A stretch of 64,000 nt of DNA from Tachypleus tridentatus (Eukaryota; Arthropoda; Merostomata; Xiphosura; Limulidae), in contig NC_134829.1 in assembly GCF_004210375.1 (NCBI RefSeq), forward strand, positions 28,722,034-28,786,033, read 5' to 3'. Under the pieces are notes generated by a model that had not been told where the DNA came from, did not search any database, and saw only the letters and a program-made list of their open reading frames with translations. The translations under genes and the position numbers were made by a program. Of this stretch, positions 1 to 13,400 are shown one piece after another. Position 1 is the stretch's first letter. The number at the start of each line of letters is the position of its first letter.

Positions 1-1331
1 TAAAAGACACTGGTAAATGTAAAGATATTACTCAGATGTGTGCGTATGAATGATTACAGAATCGTATTTTAATTATGATATGAATTACTAGTTACACTTT
101 TATAAGGTGATTATTTAGGTAATTTTTATCTGGCAACAACACAAGTATTTGTCATTTAGTTATTTATCTATACCATTAATGAGTTAGTACAGTGTTCCTC
201 CCACCATGGTATGAATGCAAGTTACAAGAAAAATTGTCGAGAGTGAGTGTTTCTAGGATAAGAGGATCTCTCTCCCTTCTAGGCAGCAATCACAAGAAAA
301 GGTTGAAAGCAGTCATTGTAATCAGTTGCCTTCTATCTAGTCACCAGTTAAACATTTGTGACCACTGCACACAGACTCAGCAATTTTGCTATAACACAGA
401 TTACTTGAATGGTTGGAATAACTGAGAATAACTACAAACCATAATTTTCATTAGTTGACTACTTTTATGATAAATGATATAAATATTTAGACTGATTGTT
501 AGAATAATCAAAAACAATAATAATCAGAAAAACTAATAATTATTCAATCAATTTCTACTGACTGATCAACGTAATCCCTACTTGTAGATAATCAATTTCA
601 TTAATTCACCCAACTATAAATACAATTAAAATATTTCAGATAATTTTGCAGAACCTATTTAATGTTTTTGAATTTTTTAGATTTTGACAAAAATTATATA
701 AAGCTTAAAAGTTCTCACTTGAGGTAAAAGTATAAAAGAACATCCAGATTATGAATTTACTTTTTTTAATTTGTTGAAGAAAATGCTGTTAATGAGAAAC
801 TGCCTTTTCTTAGTAAGTAACTTTGTACATATACCAACCTAGCATAGAATCCCCAAAGCTTTGAAACATCAAAAGTTAATTTTTATGTAAAAATGCTGAG
901 AAGTTTATCAATTAAATATTCATATCACTACAAGATAAAATTCAAGGCTAAAAATAGTGGTAGAAAATGTATCTTGATAACCTTGATAATATAAAGACAA
1001 TACTGATAAATAAACAAATCATATGAAAGTAATTTCAGAAAATATAGAAATCTTTAAAAATCATGAGAGAAAATTATATAAAAGGGATGGAAGCATGTCT
1101 TGATAATTTATAAAATTAATATGATTTTAAATATGCCTATGAACACACCACCAAATATTACAATATCAGGTAAACATCTGAAACACAGGCTATAGCCTAA
1201 TTTGTAACTGGTAGCTAGTAATAAAATACAAGCAATTAATTGCTAAATTAGATGACTTAGATTATCATAAGGACTATTAACTGTGACAACAAAGTCTTTA
1301 AAGTTAAAAGGACATTTGTCTTTTTACTCAC
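1..1331. other. ZC3H18 intron, no feature seen
   Basis: AT-rich sequence between exon 6 and the next exon, which lies outside the window. I see no coding or repeat signal. Confidence 0.7.
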
Positions 1332-1449
1332 CCTATATTCAAACTCTGGCCTTGACCAACGCACTTCAAAATTTTCATAACGTCCTCGCCAAAAATCGCG
1401 TGCTTCTCTTTCCATTAGTTCAAAATTTTCTGGACCATTGCCATATCCG
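1332..1449 (-). CDS. ZC3H18: ZC3H18 coding exon 6: FWRGRYENF motif (last exon in the window)
   Basis: 118 bp: one base completing Gly, then 39 codons ending EFEYR, followed by a GTGAGT donor at 1331-1326. Contains ARDFWRGRYENFEVRW, the counterpart of the FWRGGQYENFRVQY stretch in vertebrates. The next exon lies left of position 1. Confidence 0.92.
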
Positions 1450-4400
1450 CTGAATATCATAACAGAAATAAATCACTAATTAAATAACATTTCTTTTTAA
1501 AGAATAAATATATGCATGTATTAATTTTTCACATATTTTAGTATTTGCCTCACCACTTAATTTTTTGTTTTAAATAAATACTTGAGTCAAACTCACATCT
1601 AAATTTTAATAACTGTTCTTTTAAGTCAGTGAAAAACAACAGGATATATTAAGTATCATCACAGCTTCATTTTTTTAATTCTGCAATGTAGCTCACAGAA
1701 ATAAAACAGTTAATAGATTTCAAAGTATTATTTTTAAACTTAAGCAACAATAAACATGAAAAGCATACCCATAATACATCATTTCACCTCCAAGTTTTCT
1801 GGAAGGACTTCTTCCATAAACATCATTTTCTTTGTCATAGTCTGGAAATCTATCATTTACATCAAGAGAGAGATTCAACCTCTTCTCCTCAAAATCTGGT
1901 TCCTGCTCTTTCCTGCGATTGGCTTTCTTCATCAACTGAAAAATATTAAATTTACACATAAAAACTCATAACTTGCCCAAAACAAAATAATTTTCCAAAC
2001 TGAATTTTGTAGTAATCCATCTTGCATTATTCAAAAACCTTATTCTACAAGTTTCTGAAAGATTCAAGCTACTTAACCTTCATCCTCAACACATCTGATG
2101 AATCAATTCACAAAAAATAAACACACATCATAAAACTATAATTTTGCAGTTTTTATAATTTGTCTACAATTTGCTTTTATTAAAGTAAATGTTTTAAGTC
2201 TTTCCAAATGGAGGTCAGTCATTCTATAACTTTTAAAATATTTTGTGTATCTTCACAAAATTTGGAAAGCTTTCATTAAAAACTACAATCTTTTGTAAAC
2301 CAGAAATCAGATTTTTTTTAATTAAGTATGTTTATTACAGATTACTTTTTAAGGAATCATGGTGTTGACTAGTCCAAGTGTAGGATGATTTTCATATTAA
2401 AATTAAAGATACTTTTCTTCACCTAAAAATGTTTGTACTTCTATAATCTTTAAAACCTCCTAACTAAACATAAAACTTTGAGTAAAATTTTATATTTTAT
2501 TGCTATTTTCTTTGCCATAATTCTATAGAGATTGGTAGATTTGACCAACCTTGTAACTACTATAAATAAATACATAAAACTAAATTACCCTTTTTTTCTT
2601 TCTAGAATGACTGCAGGTTGTAATAGCAAACTGTATCTATCTTGAATATCTTAAATCTCATGACACTCTACATCTCTTTATATTTAGCTTTTATGTTCTA
2701 CTGCCCTTTCTACTGTATCTAACTAATAATCCTTCCATTAAAGTTGTAAACAACCAAACAACTAGAATTCACATAGTTTATAAAGAACCTTTATTTTCCA
2801 TTATCTTACCTAATCTAACTTTTAGATTTTAGTTACTTTTATAACAATAAAGAGCATACACGAAGAACAAGAAATATAGTACTTCAATCTCACTCTTTTG
2901 CAGTCAGTTGCCAATGAAATTTAGGCCCACTTTTTCATAATGATCATAGTAGTACACTAATTTTTTATTTACAGTGGAACCCCTCTAAGTGGCCACCCCT
3001 TGAAAGCAGTCATTCAATCACAGTCCCTTTTTTTGTTTACATAATCCTAAATATGTACAGCAGAACCCCTTTAATCAGGCCAGTTTGTCTCAGTCCCAAA
3101 GGTGGCTGCTTTAGAGGGTTTCCCACTGTACTTAAATAATGCACCTAAAAACACATAAATAAAAGTGAAATTGTATGTTTGTCTGTTTGTTAACTCCTCA
3201 CAAAGTTTGGTATGGTGGCTCCTTCAGTAATTAGAGGTAACATGAAGAGGTAAAATTCCAATCAAGTTTTCCACAACAAACATTTATTTAATAACCTAAA
3301 ACTATATTCAGTGACTCAGTTTCAATTCAGTTTCTTTCATTATATCACACTACTTTTGGTAATACTCAACAACATACATTGTCATTTGGCAACAAATGTC
3401 ACTCTTAGGCCAACAATACTGTTTACATTGAACATATAATGCATATGTAATTTTTTCATTTACTTTTATTTCTCTGTTAACTTACTCATGGATGCAGAAA
3501 AGTAGAAGGAAATAGTGTTTCTAATATTTGTCAGATTCACAAATGGTTGTGTAAAAGAGTAATTCTTGCACTTCAAACTGATAGTGTTTATTACATAAAT
3601 GATTAACTGCTACAAAAGATTCTTGGAAAGGAATTCACCTACACATCAACTAACACTGTTCCAGTTATAGATGATGTATATTATCCAACCGATTTCCTAA
3701 GCTTGAAACACCAGGGATGACAAGACTACTCCAATATTAAAGGATTATTAATCAACAATGTTGGATCTCATCAAAACTTGTTTACATTGTCAGAAGACAG
3801 AACAACAGCAAACAAAAGCTTTAATTTAGACTGTGTAATTTTTGTTTCGATAGTCAATGGTTTATGTAAAAATTCAAATGTTATGAAAATTGAATTTTTT
3901 ATACAAATGTTCTTAAAAGTAATTTTTAAATATCTATTTTAAGTAAGTTGCACACCTGTGCACTCAAAAAATAATTCAGCTAATAAAACAGTAGAGAAAA
4001 TTAATGGCAATTTAAAGAAAAAAACGATCTAACTGGTGAGCATGGAAAGTGGGCCTGACTTTCTAATTTGTGACTCTATAAATAAATAAGATTGAAGCTT
4101 ATAAAATTTAAGCTTTGTCTTAGTAAAATTTACATAATACTGAAAAAAATTTTAAATATCATACTCCAAAGAAGGAATGGTAAATTAAATGGGGAATATG
4201 TAGAGATTAAATATCACAATTCTCATATTAAAGGAGACTGAGAATTGTTTTAAATATTTTCTTATAATATTAAGAATTCAAAATTTATAAAGTATTAAAA
4301 TTTGATTTATTAAGCCTTTTGCAACAGCCTCAGTATAATATACAAGAGTTCATATTAATATTCTATATTAACCAAACATCCAAAGACAAAATGAGCTAAT

Positions 4401-7400
4401 ATGTATTCAGAACCAAGTACTTAACTTGACCAATTCAACATCATCAATGAAACTCACCAATACTGACATTAACCCTTTTGCAACAGGCTTGGTATAACAC
4501 ACGCATTCGTCTACACACTTGCATAAATGAAGTATTTGCATTATAACTTTTGATAACACATGCATATTCACAAAATTTGGCATATTTCTAATAGTATTTT
4601 TAATTCATCTACATGTTTGCATTATAACTTCTGATAAAACGTGCATATTCAGAAAATTTGGCACATTTTTTAGTAAAGATTACGAGTTTTCATGTACAAA
4701 AAATTTAATTTTTAATGTAATATTTTTACTAAAGATTTTCTTGTGAAAATAGTCTGTTTAGCTGAATGCAAAGTGATTTCATATTATGATTATGAAAACT
4801 ATTCTTCATCCCAAAAATCTCCAATATTATTTAAGTAATCTCTAAAACCTCCTAAATACATATCAAATGTTTGTTTTCAGTAAGATTTTATATTTCATGT
4901 TATTTTCTATACTCTATGTAAACTTGTAACCATCATAAAAAATTAAGAAATATAAATTATGTTTATTTTTATGCTAGAATGATTATGTATTATAACATAA
5001 AAAAACAAATTTACATAAGTAGCTTAAGTCTAATATTATATATTTATTATTTTTTATTGTATTTACCTTCTAGTCATGCCTAACTAACATGCATTGATGC
5101 AGTACACAGGCAATCATATTACCATATCCAATAACATAAAACTAACTCCCTTGGTCTTGGCTGTGTATTAGTGGACTAGTATTTTACAATATATAACAAC
5201 ATTTATTATGCATTATATACTGAGAGAGAGAGAGAGAGACTATTACTATTTAGAATTAAGTTATGATGCTTATTTTTCTTAAAATATAGAACAATAAAGA
5301 AGTAAAGCAAACAATTATCTTTTCTAGCTACAATCTTTGAAATCAGTTGCTGCTGGACACAGGTTGCTAAGCCTTTTAAAATTTTGCATGTGGAGGATAT
5401 CAAACAATTTTTTTCACTTTTTATATATACACAGTTGAATAACAAACAAAACGTAACTATACTGATACCACATAATTCCATTATAATTTATCAAGCTTAG
5501 TAACTAAGCCGTACTTAGGTCTAAAAAAGTATGAAGCTTTGAGCAGACTAAAGATACAACCTACTTCCTTGAAATCTTTGAATGAAGAACATGGTAGCCT
5601 TTAACAGATTAAAATGGCTGAAACAAAACCACTAGGGTGACATTCTGAGCTGTTGATTGGTTATTCACGTCTTATATTGTAAGAAGATTATATAATGGAC
5701 CATTTCTAAAAATGGAAAGAGTCCACTTTGTTTCTTTGATTCAGTATGTAAGTCAGATCTCAGCAAAATAAAAAGATATGAGGTTCTTATTTTATATTTT
5801 AGCTTGTCAATATTTGTAATGAGAGTTCCTAATCTGTACAAAACTACAGACTTAGTTTTTTTGCATTATCAACATCTAATTTTAACCAATGCTGCATTCA
5901 ATATGCCATGTAACTCACAAAAATTGATATTTAGGTTATTCTTTTAATACTTATTTTTAAATTAAGAAATTATCTCACCTATAATATTTAAGTTCAAATT
6001 ATAATCTACATTTTGGTACCAAACTTACTGAAATAAATTCACAAAATATTAGTTCAATAAAATTTTGAATGCAAGTCAACAAATGAAATGTGGCCTTTGG
6101 CCTGTGTCTCATCATAATAAGGTTAAGAAGATAAACTGAAGAGTTTGTGTAGCATGCATACACAAATAAAAGAATACACAGCCTAGTAGCTTACAGACTA
6201 GACTGAAGGGGCCAAAATTTAGTCAAGATGGTTCAAAAACTGAAGACTACATAACTATTTTTTTATTATTTCTATAAATCACACAAAGTTTGAAAAGATT
6301 ATGAATTTACACTGTAAACTAAAATTACCTTATAAAACACTCATTTCATAATATAAGTGTAATATCAAACTGAAAGAATAAAAACTTCCTAACAGATAAT
6401 TTAGTATACTTACTTCTTTGGCATGTCGCAAACCCCTTTCCCAAGCAGATTCCACTGGTGGAAGCTCTTCCATAAAAGGTGGTGGCAGTGGTGGTGGTGG
6501 TAGAGGAGGTAGTTCTGGACCACCAGGCTAAAATTAATAGTCAAATTCATTCTTTTAAAAAGAGATTATGAATTACTCAGTGTTATCATTTTCATATTAT
6601 GAGCCTCTAAAAACTGTTAATGGTCAAAAATCTATATTCAAATTGATAAAACCTGCTTTGCTCACTGAATAAATCTATGCAGGATGATAACAAAAAATCA
6701 AAGATAAATAATTCATTAGAAAAAGAATTGTCACTTAAGACACTATGGTAGAACACAAACTGTATCTTACAAACATTTTATGTTTCATGCAGCAAAGTTT
6801 ACTAACAAAGTCTGTATTACAGTCAGTTATAAAGATATAATGTTGAAATGTTAAGAGAAGTTTTCTTGAAGTCTTTTGTCATAAACTTATATGAACCTTT
6901 ACAATTACTCCATTGTACACCATAAAAAACAAACCAAAAAAATAATTTTTCCCCTAGTTACTTGATTTAAGGAATTCACTAGTCATATGCTCAAGACTAC
7001 CAAATTTTAAGCTTAGTATACCACTAATTTCAAACATACTAGCCCAGTGTTAGTATGATTCTCTTTCATGAAGTCTATACAGATCCACAAAATGCAACTT
7101 ACATAATTCCTGAACCTGCTCAAAAATGCTCGATATTTTTTTTCAAATCATTGAACATCTGCTGTCACCACTCCTTACAATTAACTCATCAACTCTACAG
7201 CAAAAGACAGCCACCTTAAGCATATTAACTAAAACAATATCATGGTAAATGTCACTATCCATTCTGAAGAGGTCTTCCACTTAAAGACATTTAATACATG
7301 AGTGGCATACAAGGCAAAAATCCTAAGCAAGGTACAGAAAACAAAAGACTATCTTAGTTTTATACACTAATTAAATATTTTTGGTGAAATCATAAAGTTA

Positions 7401-10400
7401 GTCTTTCTAAGCTAAAACATTCTATCCATGTGGTATTCATAAATAAGTTGTACTGTTTAATGCTGACAAAATTTTTCAAACATTGATATTCTTTGTTCTT
7501 CAAATAACATTTTTTATTTTTGCCCTATATGAAGAAGTCTCTAAAATATGTTAAGCTATTTTACATATAGAGTAATAATATTCAACATACACTCAGATAC
7601 AAAAACAAACAATAATTCAACATGAAACAAAACTTGGTTTGGCATTATGTATTAGTTCTGGTTTAGATTCACATTTGGGTTAAAACAAACGTTTTATCAA
7701 TTAAACTGATATGAAACATACTAAATAGTAAAGTACCATTATTTTCACGAATTCACAGAAAACAGCAATACACACTTATGAACTTACAAGTTAAAATTAG
7801 ATTTATAATGCTACATGTCTATACCTTTTTCTTAGCCCTTCTTTAAACAATATACATGCCTTGCTTCTAGGGTGCCCATTACAGAAATTCAGTAAATTTA
7901 GTAATAACTGATTTCTCGAATTATGCATGGTGAGTGTTTGTATCATTAAATATTCTGATTATTTATTAGCAATTTTATTTTTCTATGAATTCTTCAACTT
8001 AAGTTATTCACAGAACAAGTTTAATTTATATATTTTTTACATATACTTCACATTTATCATAAAATGGCATGGCATTGCTACTGTCAAGAACTTTGTCAGG
8101 ACATATTTGTATAGATGGTAACATTTTTTTGTAATAAGATTACTCCATTGTAAGCCTGATATGCACACATGTATACGTCATGCAGTTATCAGTTTAAAAG
8201 TTAAAATGTCCTTCTGCTGGGATTATAAAAATGAATTTTAAGGCAAAGTTTTACTGATGAAAAACAAAACAGATATTTAGTCAAAATGATTTAGACCTTT
8301 ACCTAAGGACAATGTTATAAACATTTGACTGCCATGTGATTTTGTTGATATTTTATGTGCAGAATAAATAACATGCTCATAAAGTTTACGATTTTATACA
8401 TTATTAACTTAAATTACATTTTCAATACATCAAAAATGTCAGTTTATCACAGATGAAAACTGGTTAATCTGCTTACATTTTTACATCTGCATCATGTATG
8501 TTGAAGTAAATTATGCTATTTTTAGTTTTATAGCAAATAGTACACAATAATAATTCATTTTGAATATAATAGTCCTCATAAATAATGGAGTTCTACGAGT
8601 GCCACTGTAGTGTGGGGTCTACAAAAATATTTACACTATATCATGCAGTCTATACATATACTAACATCACCACCATTTTAGCTTTCATTCATCTGCAACT
8701 GGTGCCAGTTATTATAAATAACACTTTTAAACTAATAAAGTACAAAAGACTAATAAATAATGTTTCTGAAGCAAATATAAATGAAATAAGTTCAACAATC
8801 AAAACCAGTTAAAGTATAACCTAAATTTAAGGTACATTTTGGAATTCACAGCATATTAACTTATTATTTGCAGAACAAAAACATGGACAAATATAAATCA
8901 TTTAGCAAGAAATTATGTTTTAGTGAATCAATAAAACAGAGATGATAATAGTATCTGTGTAGATCACACAGTATAGTAGCACTGCTCTGTGAACATTGTG
9001 CAGACTGGTACCACACTGCTTGAATATGCTTTCAAAAATTAACAGACCTGCAATATGCCTTACACTATTGTGTGTTAAACCATTGGAAAACTGGTGAAAA
9101 TCATTCAGCTCTATGTTTTTATTTTAAAATTACAAACAGTAGTGGACAAGAATGGCAGCCACACCATACATTGTTAATATACTGGCCATGCAAGTTTCAT
9201 AATCAGTACCTTTTGCACACAGTTACCATTTGGCAATATAACCACTTTTCCCACTGTCTTATTAGTTATTTACTGAGTATTATAACTCCCTGATGATTAG
9301 TTTCCTGTTTTTGTTTTTATAATCATAAATATTAGAAAAAAACTAACTAGCTTTACAATATTCCCAAAGTGAAAATCAAGTTCCAAGTGTACATTTCTAA
9401 GCATTAAAAACTTTGAAAGTATTACTACTAAAGCTTTTCACATTAGAAAAATATAAACTTCATGCATTTATTTAATGTTAGATTCAAATAATAAACAAAA
9501 TAATGTACATTTCCAAATAAGCATTTTTACTTAAATATGTAGAACTTACCCCTGGCATCATACCCATTCGAGGTGGTCCTATAGGTCCAGGTCCAAGTCC
9601 AGGACCAGGACCCATCATTGGTGGTGGAGGAGGAGGGCCACCACCTGCCATCATTATATTACCAGGGCCCAAAGGAACAGGTTTTGGACCAGCAAACATG
9701 TTGTAATTTCCCTTGTCATTAATCCCTGGATGAATGAATCTACATGATGTTCCCCAAGTACACTGGCCTTTATTAAAGAACCTACACACTGGACGAGGCT
9801 GGGCTTTTCTGCCCCCACTACCTTCTTTCACTTCTCCTTCTTCCAAGTCATCATCCTACATCAAATTATATTATAATTATGGGTAGGCAGAGCCACTGTT
9901 GTCATTATAAAGTTAAAACAGATGACTATTTACAACTGATGATCATATTTTTAATTGAGATCTTTTTATAATATTTTTTTCCAATTATCAGTCTACTGAT
10001 TCCATTAAAAATAATGATCATAAATTCATAATATCATTACAATATTCTGTCTAGTAATCAGTGTTCATATTCAACCATAAGTACAACTTGTATTCAAAAA
10101 TTAAAACTTTTGCTTCACATAACTTACATCTGAAACCTCTCCATCATCATCATCTGCTTCACCTTCTTCACTCTTCTCTCCCTATGAAACATTACACTAT
10201 TTAAATCTGAATCATCAAATTAAAATTCAAAAATAATAGTTCTATTAGTTTGATTCAGCATTACTTATTACCAAATGATTAACATTTAGTAAATATCAGT
10301 GCTTTTATGGTGATAATTGAATAATAGTAATCAAAGCAAGCTGTACCTAGAATGAAACTAAAAATCAATTTCACTATCAGTATGGCTAATTATAGTTTTC

Positions 10401-13400
10401 TTAAATTTAAATTAACAATGAAAAAACCTTATAAAATATAACAATAATAAATAAATCAAAATAAAAAATAATGGCATTCAGTGTATTAACTGTTATAATC
10501 AATACTGTTAAAAGTTAACAATATAGTATACCTTAATTGGAGAACACTCAAAACACTTGTCTTTAATCTTTGTTATACAAGTAATCTTGCCCTTCTAATT
10601 TGTCACATTACTAAAGAAAACTCTAAGTTTTCCTATTATATAACATTAGACTATTCCCATCTGACACAGTTCAAAACATATATTTAACTTTTAATTAAGT
10701 AGAGTCAGTAACACTAACTTTCCCATGCTACAACCAAAAACCAAAGTTTATGAGACTATAAAACAGATAAAAAATAACGCCTGACACGGCCATTATAATC
10801 TAACAAATTGAAATATTAATTAAAAAAACAACAATTGGCTAAACTTAATGTGCAATAACTTTTACTAGTCTTTTTTATATATCCAATTTAACAATCACTT
10901 ACACCGAGCTAGAGTAAGTAATAAATAACATTCAGTCTTCTTTGCAAACTGAGAAAGATAACAATACAAACACACAGTATGTAAAAACACACAAGGCATT
11001 AATATGACAAAGAAATTATAAAACTAATCCAAACAAGTTAACTGTATAGTGCTAAACTATATACAGAACTGTTATACAGCTGACTTTACTTGTATGTAAT
11101 AATAACTTAAATTAACAGTCAGCACAACCAATAGTAGTTAATATATTAAAACTGTTTATTATTACACTAAACATCCCAACAGTGATGACATGAAAATTTT
11201 CAAATGGTTGTGGTACACTGTAAAACTTTTGCTAAAATATTTTTGAATTTTCTACAAAATAACACAACATTACCTATTTTATTCTATAGCAATATTTGTG
11301 TTATTTATTCTAATATTTTCTATTATAATTTTATTTGAATTAATTTATAACCATTCAAGAAGCTGGTAAACCAACAAGATACTTTGCTTGTTCCAGGAAC
11401 AGGTCATGCAATTAAAACATTAATGGAAGAAAACTACATCAGTAATTCTAAGAACCCACAACAGAAAGCAAAGGTGAATATTTTATATATTAGCCATATT
11501 ATGCTGTATCCAGTACCAATAAAGCCATTTGCCAAAAACCAAGTTCTACCAGACAAGTTGGGATACAACACATGCAGTAGTGGTCTAGACACTATGTATC
11601 ATCAATTCTTATAAACAACTGTTAAAATAATGTAAACTGCAGATTGTTTTCCACATTCCTCTTGATTTGTCCATGACTAACAATGTTTAGCCCTTTTAGC
11701 TTCTAATGCTTTCTTAACTTTTGGCAAATTAACTTTTAATAATTTTTAGTATACTGTTCTAAAATGAAACCCAAACTCTAGCATGTTTTTAGTAGACACG
11801 GCCATCAGCAGTGAGGTACTGTAAACTTCGAGGCTTAAATATGCAAGTTTCCATTCCAAATCTACATTTGGGAACTGTTAACATTGAATTTTGAATAGTA
11901 AAATGATTTAAACTTCAAAGAAAATTATTAGATTTTTAGATAGTTAAATATGAAATTCAAGAATTATACATTAAACATTATTTGATAACCTCATTATCCC
12001 AAAAGGCTTCAAAAAAGGGAAAAACACATGTATAGTGAATTCCCTCAGAAAAACATTTTAATTTCAGATTCTATCAATCATCAACCTAATACAAAGACAA
12101 CTGTGAATAAATAAATAACTAGAGATTCTGTTTTGTCTATTTATTTTTAGCTGTTTTATAGTTTTATTTAGATACATTAAAATCAGTCTTTTTCAGAGTT
12201 TTCACTTTTAATACTGTAATGTGTATACTAATATACCACATATTCTCTACACGCTAATTTCACTTTAGAAGTAATAACAAATGCAAAACAGTATTTGAAA
12301 TTTATACAAGCAGCTAATATTTAATACAGAATTACAGAAACAAGCTTATCAATAATGTATGAAGCACAAAAAATGGAAAAACATTAATATAAAACAAATA
12401 ACAGTTTAAAATAATTTTCATTTAAAATGTAAAAATCAGAAACTTAACATAAAATACAACCTGGAAAGGCAAGTTGAAGAGTTTCAAACATACTTTTGCA
12501 GGGAAAAAGAATTATAAACAAAAATTCCAAAGGTATACATAGTTTCATCAGGTGACTTTCTCCTGCTATTAAAACTCATTGAGCTGCTGAGAGCTGAAAG
12601 TGTCCACATTCTTAAAGTCATGTGATTCCAGTTCACTCAAAAAATGTCATGCAAACTATTACAGCATGGATAAGAACAAAAATTTCATACTCTCACCCTA
12701 ACAGTCCTTTTTGAGATTGCATGCATTTATATTGGATAATATAATGAAAATTCAAAAACTCCTCCTTGGTGCAAGAATGATCAACAATCTGCATCATTTC
12801 TGTAACAATGAGAAGCCTCAACTTTAATGTGTCCATGAAATTTGGTAAAAGTCAGATCACACTTTATAAAGTTATTAAGCCAAAACTGTGAAAATGCTCT
12901 AGCTCCCCATTATAAAAAATGCTTCAAAGTGATCCAGAATCTAAAGACCAAATGCAGCAAGGTCTATCCATTACTAACTTTTCATCTTGCGTAAAATTTT
13001 CATATGCACTAATCTATTAGTTTTAGAGACATGCATGCACAGAAATGTAAATGCACACAGACTCGACTGCAATACCCTTGCTCCACCTTCTGAGAGTGAC
13101 AGTAATAAATTGAAATACTTTCAGGTGGATAACAAAACTAAGCTCTTGAAAACAGATGTTAAATGAGTAATTTTGAACTCTGCGAGTATCTATATTGTTA
13201 TTCAACAATTTTACTTAGGACTTAAGTTTTCATTGGTAATAAAGATACTGTCAAAAACAAGTACAAACTGTAACCACTCATACTACTAATATTAAGCTCA
13301 TTTGTTATTATACCTAATCCTGAATTTCTAACAAATTTCACTACAGCAACACTTAAAGTGTGTTTATTTAATATAATAATGGCTCAGAATAATTACGGAA

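Noticed and set aside
5206-5481. 91-codon minus-strand frame starting with a hydrophobic segment
   Set aside because: No splice support or homology; its end is coded by a GA microsatellite, so it is best explained by chance.
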